This document shows, one piece after another, positions 26,929 through 33,757 of a stretch of DNA of 52,902 bases. The first letter of the stretch is position 1; each line of letters begins with the position of its first letter. The DNA lies in the NCBI GenBank assembly GCA_017483985.1, contig JAFUUB010000061.1:1-52902 (forward strand), in the 5' to 3' direction. The notes below the pieces were generated by a model. That model saw only the letters and a program-made list of their open reading frames with translations. It was not told where the DNA came from and searched no databases. The position numbers and the translations under genes are program-made. The DNA comes from Bacteroidales bacterium (GTDB lineage: Bacteria; Bacteroidota; Bacteroidia; Bacteroidales; UBA932).

Positions 26929-27177
26929 TTAAAATGATATTATATCTCCGGAAGTCAATTCTTCCAATAATTTAGATGCTTCGACAATAAAAGGGTTACC
27001 TACTGATTCGTCTTCAAATAATTCAACCGCGGTGATCTTATCTCCGAAGGAGTTTAAGTTTAGACGTCTATAGCAATTGGGGTCATTGGTGCTGATAACT
27101 ATCGCCTGTCGAATAATTCCACAAGTACCTTCTCCATCCAAAGGAGGAAAGGTTTCTTTGATTGAATATTGCTTCAT
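26929..27177 (-). CDS. Small hypothetical protein (82 aa)
   Basis: I chose the ATG at 27177 (MKQYSIKETFPPLDGEGTCG), preceded by GAGGGTGAG as a ribosome site; an upstream in-frame extension to 27222 is unlikely. It contains FEDESVGNPFIVEASKLLEE near the C-terminus. There is no signal peptide or membrane segment. It lies 14 bases before the FISUMP lipoprotein start on the same strand, so the two are probably cotranscribed. This resembles the order at 9.85-11.5 kb, where a small protein precedes a surface lipoprotein. Function unknown. Confidence 0.5.
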   Translation of the reverse strand: MKQYSIKETFPPLDGEGTCGIIRQAIVISTNDPNCYRRLNLNSFGDKITAVELFEDESVGNPFIVEASKLLEELTSGDIISF

Positions 27178-27261
27178 AATCTCACCCTCTGCCGAACTCC
27201 CATGCAGTTTAAAACAAAACACAAAAGTGTGGAGTCTACTTTCGTTTATCTAGTGGGAGGT

Positions 27262-27459
27262 TTAGCAGAACCTTACTGAGAATAAACTACGATAATACTC
27301 CACACTCGGGCATTTATGGAGTATCTTTCCAAAGAATTGGAAATCAAACGACATAGACGATGCACGAGCATAAGTACTCCCGTAATCCCTCAGTAATATT
27401 GAAACTGCTAATTCCCCACTAAGGACAACGAAAACACTTTCGCTTAATATGTCGTACAA
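27262..27459 (-). other. Possible remnant ORF without a start codon
   Basis: The minus-strand frame reads LYDILSESVFVVLSGELAVS and HKCPSVEYYRSLFSVRFC, which looks more protein-like than chance, but the only start near it is TTG and no family is recognised. It may be a fragment of a lost gene or part of the leader of the small protein at 27177. The rest of 27178-27789 shows only the promoter element and the 55-bp repeat noted separately. Confidence 0.25.
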
Positions 27460-27484
27460 GCCGGATTCACCGACCAGACAAATG

Positions 27485-27492
27485 CAAATATA
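27485..27492 (-). promoter_or_regulatory. Candidate -7 element for the FISUMP operon
   Basis: TATATTTG on the minus strand matches TAnnTTTG, but the nearest TTG is only 15 bases away. If used, the transcript would have a leader of about 300 bases before the small-protein gene. Confidence 0.35.
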
Positions 27493-27696
27493 GAAAAAAC
27501 TTTAAATCAACCGCTCTATTTAGACTATTCAGATCGTTCCCTTTACGAAATAGAGCCTCTAAAGGAAACGTAAGTTGTCTCAGAAACAATTAACGCAAAT
27601 TAATGACCACGTTCCGGATGATCCTTGCCCTTACGCTTCTATATGGGAATTATCAACTGGAACTTGTTAAACGCGAACACAACCACTCTATTAATC

Positions 27697-27751
27697 AGCC
27701 CCCTCCCATACGCCAATGGGAAAATCAGATGCTGGAGAAGACCTTGCGGGG
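27697..27751. repeat. 55-bp repeat, copy 2
   Basis: This matches 21306-21360 with about three differences (for example GCCA for GCCC and ATGC for ATAA). It begins the second copy of the duplicated cassette and contains the mini-ORF start. Confidence 0.85.
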
Positions 27752-27793
27752 GCAGGGTCGATCCAATTCATTTACAAAACTATATTCACATGA
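27716..27793 (+). CDS. Mini-ORF MGKSD..., copy 2 (25 aa)
   Basis: The frame reads MGKSDAGEDLAGAGSIQFIY and ends KTIFT. Its TGA overlaps the ATG of the next frame at 27790 (ATGA), an arrangement that often marks translational coupling. The shared N-terminus with copy 1 may reflect DNA rather than peptide conservation. Weakly supported. Confidence 0.25.
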   Translation: MGKSDAGEDLAGAGSIQFIYKTIFT

Positions 27794-28140
27794 ACATTCA
27801 ACTCATTATCTTCCTGCTCTTTGCCATCGCATCAGCAGCCATCATCTTCTATCTGGAATCGTCCAACCACGAACCGCTCGAACTCCGGAGTACATCTCCT
27901 CTAACGAAAGGTAACATCCAACCCGTTTTAGAGGAATTCGGGGCGAAACAGATCCAAATAAACGACAATTGGATTCAATTCGAGTATGAAAACTGGTACA
28001 CCTTGCAACTTCTTCCGGCAGGCCAGACACAAAAACGGGCTCTCATAGCGTCTAGGTGTCAGGGGTGGGATTATAATCCGGGGCCTGACACGGAATCCCG
28101 CTTTTACGCGCTCTCGGTGTCAGTGCTGCCGGAACATTAA
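27790..28140 (+). CDS. Small membrane-anchored protein, tail derived from the repeat
   Basis: The 116-residue frame starts MNIQLIIFLLFAIASAAIIF, one N-terminal membrane helix, then a short linker and NIQPVLEEFGAKQIQINDNW followed by IQFEYENWYTLQLLPAG. From about residue 76 it runs into element copy C, so the last 40 codons are repeat sequence in an arbitrary frame. The original C-terminus has probably been replaced. A single-span protein with a soluble domain next to a toxin-like cassette could be an immunity protein; this is speculation. No family recognised. Confidence 0.45.
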   Translation: MNIQLIIFLLFAIASAAIIFYLESSNHEPLELRSTSPLTKGNIQPVLEEFGAKQIQINDNWIQFEYENWYTLQLLPAGQTQKRALIASRCQGWDYNPGPDTESRFYALSVSVLPEH

Positions 28141-28225
28141 CTGGTCGTAGGCTGTTTCTCTCTTGTCCCCTTCTTTTGGCACAAGCTCCTGTTATCTTGG
28201 CTGTCGAAAATGGTTGCAAGATGAC
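28013..28225. repeat. Double-dyad element, copy C (213 bp)
   Basis: Arms lie at 28023-28030 (CCAGACAC, one mismatch) with 28056-28063, and 28084-28091 with 28117-28123. Both loops are again exactly 25 bases and the pairs are 61 bp apart. No RHS signature precedes this copy; instead it cuts into the membrane-protein frame. It ends at the ATG of the small-protein paralogue. Confidence 0.88.
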
Positions 28226-28583
28226 AAACGAAATGCCTTATAATGCCTGGATAGCCCCTCCTCCTACAGAGATTCCGAACTATGTCTGGAGCAAGAAATA
28301 TGATCCAAAACCTTTGAAAATCAAGCCCTCTAAGCTCATCGAAATCAAAGCCGAGGAGTTTTACCATCCTTCGAAAGAAGTGGCGATAAAGGCCGCGAAA
28401 ATGGCTGTCCCGGGAAAATCGGGGATGTATTTCGGCTCGATGGAAAATGGGAAAGGATTCCATGTCTACCGGCATGGGAAGGTGGTTCAGAGACATTGGG
28501 GTGGAATGAGAAAGGAGAAGACTGGATTTGTCCGGCCTGCGGCCGTCCACATCCAGATGCCGCTCGCCGCGGGGGGTACTTGA
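28221..28583 (+). CDS. Conserved small protein, island family copy 2 (120 aa, extended)
   Basis: This paralogue of the 21740 gene starts MTNEMPYNAWIAPPPTEIPN and keeps KSGMYFGSMENGKGFHVYR almost unchanged. After QRHW a GGGG run (28498-28501; GGG in copy 1) shifts the frame, so it misses the equivalent stop and adds about 27 residues of GC-rich, unrelated sequence ending PLAAGGT. The ancestral protein was therefore probably 94-95 residues and this C-terminus is accidental. There is no signal peptide. Function unknown; near-invariance of the last third of the shared part suggests constraint or a recent duplication. Confidence 0.6.
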   Translation: MTNEMPYNAWIAPPPTEIPNYVWSKKYDPKPLKIKPSKLIEIKAEEFYHPSKEVAIKAAKMAVPGKSGMYFGSMENGKGFHVYRHGKVVQRHWGGMRKEKTGFVRPAAVHIQMPLAAGGT

Positions 28584-28624
28584 AAGCCTTTGGTTCTGAA
28601 ACGGCCGGAGGAGGCTGCTGGTTA

Positions 28625-28655
28625 TTGCCCGAATAGCAAGAATGTAATATCTTTG
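28625..28655 (+). promoter_or_regulatory. Promoter of the rubrerythrin gene
   Basis: TTG (28625-28627), a 20-base spacer and TATCTTTG (28648-28655) match the consensus; the ATG is 33 bases further on. Confidence 0.75.
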
Positions 28656-28687
28656 CGCCAGTTTTCAACACTTAACAAATATAATAT

Positions 28688-29359
28688 ATGAGTAAGAGAT
28701 TCAAATGCAGCATCTGTGGCTATGTCCACGAAGGAGCCGAGGCACCCGAACAATGCCCCCGCTGCAAGGCTCCCCGAGAGAAGTTTGTAGAACTGACAGA
28801 GGGAATGGCAGAAGAACCGAAACCGCTGAAAGGCACGAAAACCGAGGCAAATCTTCTGGAAGCCTTCGCCGGTGAGTCGATGGCAAGGAACAAGTACACC
28901 TACTATGCGTCGAAGGCAAAGAAAGAAGGCTACGTGCAGATAGCCTCCCTGTTTGAGGAAACAGCAGTCAACGAGCGCGAACATGCCAAAATCTGGTTTA
29001 AGTATCTGCACGACGGAGCAGTACCCACCACGACTGTGAACCTCGCAGATGCCGCTTGCGGCGAATATCACGAGTGGACTGACATGTATGACCGCATGGC
29101 TCGTGAGGCCCGTGAGGAGGGTTTCATGGAGATTGCAGCCAAATTTGAGATGGTAGGTGCCATTGAAAAGCATCATGAGGAACGCTATCGCAAACTGTTG
29201 AAAAATATCGAGGATAAGAAAGTGTTCTCGAAAGACGGTGACGCTATCTGGCAGTGTTCGAACTGCGGCCACATCGTAGTAGGTCGCCAGGCTCCGGAAG
29301 TTTGCCCCGTTTGTAATCATCCGCAGGCTTACTTCCAGGTGATGGCGGAGAATTATTGA
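28688..29359 (+). CDS. Rubrerythrin with rubredoxin-like domains at both ends
   Basis: Rubrerythrins reduce hydrogen peroxide in anaerobes using a diiron centre fed by rubredoxin-type iron. The 223-residue product has an N-terminal rubredoxin-like knuckle (CSICG near residue 8, CPRC near 23). The ferritin-like four-helix bundle (about residues 50-180) shows [36 protein letters not shown] and EKHHEERY. A second knuckle follows (CSNCG near 196, CPVC near 211). Most rubrerythrins have only one such domain, usually C-terminal. It is monocistronic with its own promoter and terminator, and marks the return to the core genome. Confidence 0.95.
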   Translation: MSKRFKCSICGYVHEGAEAPEQCPRCKAPREKFVELTEGMAEEPKPLKGTKTEANLLEAFAGESMARNKYTYYASKAKKEGYVQIASLFEETAVNEREHAKIWFKYLHDGAVPTTTVNLADAACGEYHEWTDMYDRMAREAREEGFMEIAAKFEMVGAIEKHHEERYRKLLKNIEDKKVFSKDGDAIWQCSNCGHIVVGRQAPEVCPVCNHPQAYFQVMAENY

Positions 29360-29430
29360 TTTGTTCTGATTGTAAATCGGCGGGCGGCATAGCTGGGAAG
29401 CTGTGGCAACTCCGACAGTGGTAACAATCC

Positions 29431-29456
29431 AAGAAGCCCTTGAGCAGGGGCTTCTT
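29431..29456 (+). terminator. Terminator after rubrerythrin
   Basis: AAGAAGCCC and its complement (29431-29439, 29448-29456) form a perfect 9-bp stem with an 8-base loop, followed by CATATCC. It lies about 70 bases after the stop. The remaining 29457-29677 stretch contains no gene I can support. Confidence 0.7.
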
Positions 29457-29614
29457 CATATCCATTACTTTGCCTCCACTTTGCGCATTGAGGCACGTTC
29501 ATCCCCGATTTTTCCCGTTTCCCTGACAAGAGATCCGGACCGGCTTGAAATGGTTGAAGAAGGAGTTAGAATACGCTGAAACTGCGACAAAACTGCGACT
29601 AATATAAAACAAAC

Positions 29615-29642
29615 GAGGCACCTATATCGCTGTAAGTGCCTC
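29615..29642. terminator. Hairpin matching the tRNA-Val terminator
   Basis: GAGGCAC/GTGCCTC (29615-29621, 29636-29642) with CTGTAA before the right arm is nearly the same as the hairpin at 41147-41174 beside tRNA-Val. T-rich sequence lies on both sides, so it could terminate in either direction. It may be a relic of an element that once used the tRNA region. Confidence 0.55.
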
Positions 29643-29677
29643 ATTTTCTGGTAGCCCTCAGACTGTTCCGAGATTCG

Positions 29678-29711
29678 AAAAAACCTTGCCGACATCTCTG
29701 CCGGCAAGGTT
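29678..29711 (-). terminator. Terminator of the SusCD-phosphatase operon
   Basis: AACCTTGCCG and its complement (29682-29691, 29702-29711) form a perfect 10-bp stem with a 10-base loop, followed on the minus strand by TTTTTTCG. It lies 31 bases after the phosphatase stop. Confidence 0.9.
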
Positions 29712-29742
29712 GCCCAATATAATCGTATGACGCCGATGTGCG

Positions 29743-31050
29743 TCACCGGCACAACTTCAGGAACCATGTCCTAAGCGTTTCCCACTTATAGTAAGGACCT
29801 TCCACCGAAGACAAGCCCGGGAAACAGACCTCCTCCTCATTGTAGAGGACTTTGGTCAGGACCTCCCCTTTCTTGTTGCGGTAGAAGATCATCTGAAGAT
29901 TCGTCGCCATCGGAATCCGCTCATAGGAGAACCAATGGTCATGGGCCTCAGCGACAGAAAACCGGTTTCCGTTCGGATCGTCAATGCCCAGCAGGGCAGC
30001 CAGAGGAAGCACGCCGGTGTCGTGTCCGAAACGCAGATCGGCACAACGATGGCTGTCATCGGACAGGGCCGCATCCGCCTTCTCGACGAAGTCCGCCAGC
30101 AACGGTTTCAGGGCATCCCGGACCGCATCCCCATTTTCCAGGGAATTCGCCCACATGCCATAAACCAAGTCATTCTGCCGCTTCCACAGATGCGTCAACT
30201 CTTCCGGTGTAAAGTATGTCCGGAAGATATCAATCCCCAGGAAATCCAAGTCCTGGCACAGTCCGCCTGCCGAATAGATGGAACGGACAAATGGCTCGCG
30301 GTCCGGGATGAAGGCATTCACGGCTTCAGGACGGGTAAAGAGCACGGAGAACAGGCGGTCCCAGTCATAGGTCTGGACGTTGCCCTGGCCCATGGCCGAG
30401 AACATCTCCCGCGAGTACTTCAAGGAAGGACTCAGCAAGCGCATGTAGCGGGCTCCCGACGTATAGGTGAACTGCAACTGCGGCGACCGGGCCTCCAGGG
30501 CTCCGGTGAAATATGCCATGCTCAGCAGGCAACGCTGGACCGTACTGGAAAAGGCGGATACTTCACGGCGGTCCTTCTGGCGGAACACCGTTGGAAAGCG
30601 GCTGGCCATCCTTCGTGCCAGCAGTTGATGCTCACGTCCGCCACGGGGCGTCAGGATTCCCTCCATCCCGTCGTGTTCGTCCGTGATGGCCTGCACCTGT
30701 CGCAGGAGTGTCTGTCCTGCGGAGGTTAGGAGTGAGAGGGAATCTGCTTTCCGCAGGCCTTGCAGGGCCGTTTTCGAGAAGGAAGCCGACTGCTCATAGC
30801 GCGAGCCGTGCCGGCCGTAATGGGAAATATAGACCGCTTTGTATCCCTTGGGAGCACGAGTATCTACCACCGGACGGAACTCATAAGAGTGCATGTTGGT
30901 TGCGGCGCGGTCCGGGTTTTCTGTAATCTGACGGAGCGCCTCGCCAGCGCGGGAAGGAAGTTGCGCCGCAGCTTCGCTTCCCGCCAGCAGGCAGGCGGCT
31001 GCTATTGCAGTCAGGCTGATCAGCCGGATTCGAACAAGGTAATTATTCAT
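29743..31050 (-). CDS. Histidine acid phosphatase, MINPP/phytase type
   Basis: The 435-residue product belongs to the histidine phosphatase clade 2 family. It has an N-terminal signal (hydrophobic run ending AAC or SEAAAQ), the catalytic RHGSR in HYGRHGSRYEQ (Arg80, His81, Gly82) and the proton-donor region FGHDTGVLPL near residue 345. It lacks the Pro of the classic RHGxRxP, as is common in multiple inositol polyphosphate phosphatases (MINPP) of gut Bacteroidota. Such enzymes hydrolyse phytate and other inositol phosphates. It is the last gene of a SusC-SusD-DUF3823 operon, overlapping the DUF3823 gene by 8 bases, so it is probably exported to act with that uptake system. Substrate is inferred. 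Confidence 0.85.
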   Translation of the reverse strand: MNNYLVRIRLISLTAIAAACLLAGSEAAAQLPSRAGEALRQITENPDRAATNMHSYEFRPVVDTRAPKGYKAVYISHYGRHGSRYEQSASFSKTALQGLRKADSLSLLTSAGQTLLRQVQAITDEHDGMEGILTPRGGREHQLLARRMASRFPTVFRQKDRREVSAFSSTVQRCLLSMAYFTGALEARSPQLQFTYTSGARYMRLLSPSLKYSREMFSAMGQGNVQTYDWDRLFSVLFTRPEAVNAFIPDREPFVRSIYSAGGLCQDLDFLGIDIFRTYFTPEELTHLWKRQNDLVYGMWANSLENGDAVRDALKPLLADFVEKADAALSDDSHRCADLRFGHDTGVLPLAALLGIDDPNGNRFSVAEAHDHWFSYERIPMATNLQMIFYRNKKGEVLTKVLYNEEEVCFPGLSSVEGPYYKWETLRTWFLKLCR

Positions 31051-31804
31051 CCCAGACAGTTACTTCGGTAACATTCGAGAAATTCTGGTCCATCAGGTAC
31101 ACTGGAGAGTAGTTGTAGCACTTCTTGGTGTTGACATTCTTCCCCGTCGCCACGACGCCGATCCGCAGGAAATGATCCCGCTTGTAGGTGAACTGGCTTC
31201 CGCTAGCCACCTCCGTGTTGACTTTCAGTTCGATGACCGTCGTTCCGTCCGCCTTGACGGAGGATTTCTTCGAAGTCGACTGCTTGCTGAAATTGTTATA
31301 ACCGTCGCTGACGAAGCGGTCCGTATAGCCGAACAGGGCAGCATCCACCTTCGTCGTCTGCGAAGGGTCGGAGCACTGTACCTTGAAACGGGCGACAATC
31401 CAGGTTCCTTCGTAAGTAATCTCGGGATCGAGGACCCGTGCATACGGAGAAACCGTGAAGTCTACCACATTGTCTCCCTTCTTGATCTCGAAGGGAATAT
31501 TTTCCGCCGGATAGAAGTTCTGGCCCAGCGTATGCATCACGTAAGAACCGGCAAAGACCGTCTTATTGGTGTAGGTGCCGTTCGGCTTGACATACCAGTC
31601 CTGGGCTTTTTCGGTATCCCAGTCCTTCTCGATGATTTGGAACTTATCCGTGTTCGGGTGGGCAAACTGGACCAGGTCGCCGGTCTGGCTGTCAATGAAC
31701 CGGCCAGTGATGGTGGCATCATAACTCTCTTCGTTGTCAAATACGAACCAGTCGCACGAAGTGAAGAGCAGCAGTGCCGGGATAAGCATGAGTATCTTTT
31801 TCAT
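31043..31804 (-). CDS. DUF3823-type surface lipoprotein
   Basis: The 253-residue product has a lipoprotein signal (MKKILMLIPALLLFTSC, Cys17) and, from about residue 28, SYDATITGRFIDSQTGDLVQ. The WYVKPNGTYTNKTVFAGSY segment and the late RIGVVATGKN also fit the two-beta-domain DUF3823 family. These proteins are encoded after SusD in many polysaccharide-utilisation-type loci and probably sit on the surface as accessory substrate-binding proteins. It lies 21 bases after susD and overlaps the phosphatase gene, so it belongs to the same operon. Confidence 0.85.
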   Translation of the reverse strand: MKKILMLIPALLLFTSCDWFVFDNEESYDATITGRFIDSQTGDLVQFAHPNTDKFQIIEKDWDTEKAQDWYVKPNGTYTNKTVFAGSYVMHTLGQNFYPAENIPFEIKKGDNVVDFTVSPYARVLDPEITYEGTWIVARFKVQCSDPSQTTKVDAALFGYTDRFVSDGYNNFSKQSTSKKSSVKADGTTVIELKVNTEVASGSQFTYKRDHFLRIGVVATGKNVNTKKCYNYSPVYLMDQNFSNVTEVTVWDE

Positions 31805-31825
31805 AACCGATAGATCCTTTTAGTG

Positions 31826-33745
31826 TTATTCCTGAGAGGGGTTGGGGGTGAAGTTGTTGATTTCCGGGTTCGGAATGTCCATGTAGTAGTCCATCAGGTC
31901 GACGTTCAGTCCAAGCGGGTCCTTGTCAACGTCGCCGTGATAGATATTAGCCCTGACCATCAGATACTTAGGACTTCCGCTTCGCAGGTCCAGGGTCGGA
32001 ACGACCGTGTGCTTGCGATAGAAGACGCCGGAACGGTTGTTCAGGTATTCGCGGCGGCGGTGCAGGGTGTAGGTATAGTCGCCCTCGAAGGCCATCTCGA
32101 CCCGGCGCTCGTGGAGGACATTTTCGACCGTCAGGTCGATGTCATCCGTGAAAGCGGCCCGGTGACGGATATCGTTAAGGACCTGCTTCGCCTTGGAAGC
32201 ACTGCCCTTCCCGCTCTCGGCGACGGCCTCGGCATAGTTCAGCAGGATCTCAGCATAACGGATATCATACCACGGATTGACTGAGTAAAGCAATGCCTTG
32301 TCAGGATTCAGGAACTTACGGATCCCGAAGGCCGAATTATAGTAGTAACCCGTAAAGGAATTGTCAATGTCGTAGAAGCCGGAGATTTCGGTCGCCGTAC
32401 CGCCGAGAGCTTGATAGACTTTGCCGCCGACCTCATCCGTATCCTCTTTGTAGAAGGAATAGGAGCCGTCGTGTTTGACCATGCCTCCCTGGCTGATGAT
32501 CGTCACGCCACGGAACGAGCAACCGGGATACAGGACCCACGCCTGGAACCGCGCATCCTTATTCAGGAACGGGGTCGATGGGTCATCGTACTGGATATAA
32601 TCCGTATCGGGACTGAACGTAGAGGATGCAAGCGTCAGCTGGGAGCTGTACTGGTCCTCCACCCCGTCGTTGCGGGTCTTGACGGTGCCGTCGACGCGTC
32701 CGCCGGCCTCATCATAATCGTCATACAGATCCACCAGGTCGGAAGTAATGGAATAGGTGCCCCAACCAACGTTGGTACCGGTCTCGTGGGCCTGGTTCGG
32801 CGAAGAGGACAGGTCGAAGCCATTGGTCGCCGTAGCGACACCGGATTCATAGCTCTTCCCGTAGAGGAACTCGCAGTCCTGGCGGGCCAGGAAGAGATTG
32901 GTCAGGTTGGCTTTGGCCGTTTCGACAGACGTCGTAGCTCCGCCATAGAGGGAGAACTGGCCCGAGTTGATGATCTTCTCGCTGGCTTCGATGCACTTGG
33001 CATAGTAAGCATCGGCATAGGAGGCCTCCATGTAGGTCAGTTTCTCGGCCACAGCCTTGTAGGAAGACGGGATAGCCTCACGGTTCCAGTACTTGCTCAC
33101 GGACGCCGCATACAGGGCGACGCGGGACTGCAGGCCGAGTGCAGACCATTTGGTTGCACGGAAGGGGCCGTCGTTGCGGGTCTCAGGAAGGAGGGCGATC
33201 GCCTTGTCCAGTTCGGAGAGGACGAAATCCCACGCCTCTTTCTCCGTGCTCCGAGGCACGTATAGTTCCGCATTCTCGCCGCCGTCATACTTGTCATCCA
33301 AGGGCTCGGTCACAAGCGGAATACCGCCATAGGCACGGACGGATGCAAAATAGCAGTAGGCCCGCACAAACAGGGCTTCACCCAGCATTTTGTCGTGGCT
33401 TTCCTGGCTGATGTATTTCTTCTCCAGGGCATTGTCCACCTGGCGGATAAACAGGTTGATCGAGCGCATCTTTGTATAGTCCCAGAAGGATGTGATATTG
33501 ACGGAATAATCGGCCGCACGGGACGGGGTCGCATTATCTGTGGTCCGGTCTTTCTTGTTGAAATCATCCATCGGAACGGAATTATAGACATCGGACAAAA
33601 GCCGCTCCAAGCCCTCGACGGAAGTAATCATGTCGTCTTCCGTCATCTTGGTCAGATCTCCTTCCAGATTGTCGAACAAAGCCTCGCAGGAGCAGAGACC
33701 TGCTCCGAGAAACAGGATAAGTGTATATTGGAATATCTTTTTCAT
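31826..33745 (-). CDS. SusD/RagB-family nutrient-binding lipoprotein
   Basis: This is the surface lid and binding protein of a SusCD transporter, 639 residues. The signal ends GLCSC (Cys20). The SusD core is visible as MRSINLFIRQVDNALEKKYI, GEALFVRAYCYFASVRAYGG (near residue 123) and IPLVTEPL. The C-terminal blocks RYAEILLNYAEAVAESGKG and HERRVEMAFEGDYTYTLHRR follow. It lies 12 bases after susC. Sequence similarity cannot define the ligand; the neighbouring phosphatase suggests a phosphorylated compound rather than a plain glycan. Confidence 0.96.
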   Translation of the reverse strand: MKKIFQYTLILFLGAGLCSCEALFDNLEGDLTKMTEDDMITSVEGLERLLSDVYNSVPMDDFNKKDRTTDNATPSRAADYSVNITSFWDYTKMRSINLFIRQVDNALEKKYISQESHDKMLGEALFVRAYCYFASVRAYGGIPLVTEPLDDKYDGGENAELYVPRSTEKEAWDFVLSELDKAIALLPETRNDGPFRATKWSALGLQSRVALYAASVSKYWNREAIPSSYKAVAEKLTYMEASYADAYYAKCIEASEKIINSGQFSLYGGATTSVETAKANLTNLFLARQDCEFLYGKSYESGVATATNGFDLSSSPNQAHETGTNVGWGTYSITSDLVDLYDDYDEAGGRVDGTVKTRNDGVEDQYSSQLTLASSTFSPDTDYIQYDDPSTPFLNKDARFQAWVLYPGCSFRGVTIISQGGMVKHDGSYSFYKEDTDEVGGKVYQALGGTATEISGFYDIDNSFTGYYYNSAFGIRKFLNPDKALLYSVNPWYDIRYAEILLNYAEAVAESGKGSASKAKQVLNDIRHRAAFTDDIDLTVENVLHERRVEMAFEGDYTYTLHRRREYLNNRSGVFYRKHTVVPTLDLRSGSPKYLMVRANIYHGDVDKDPLGLNVDLMDYYMDIPNPEINNFTPNPSQE

Positions 33746-33757
33746 ATCGCTGGTGAC

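Noticed and set aside
29640..29690. Partial tRNA 3' end (ATTCGAA and CTGGTA near 29645-29680)
   Set aside because: No T-stem or acceptor pairing can be formed; the resemblance is limited to a few bases.
29465..29767. 100-codon minus-strand frame below the phosphatase
   Set aside because: It covers two terminators and overlaps the phosphatase stop; composition looks random.
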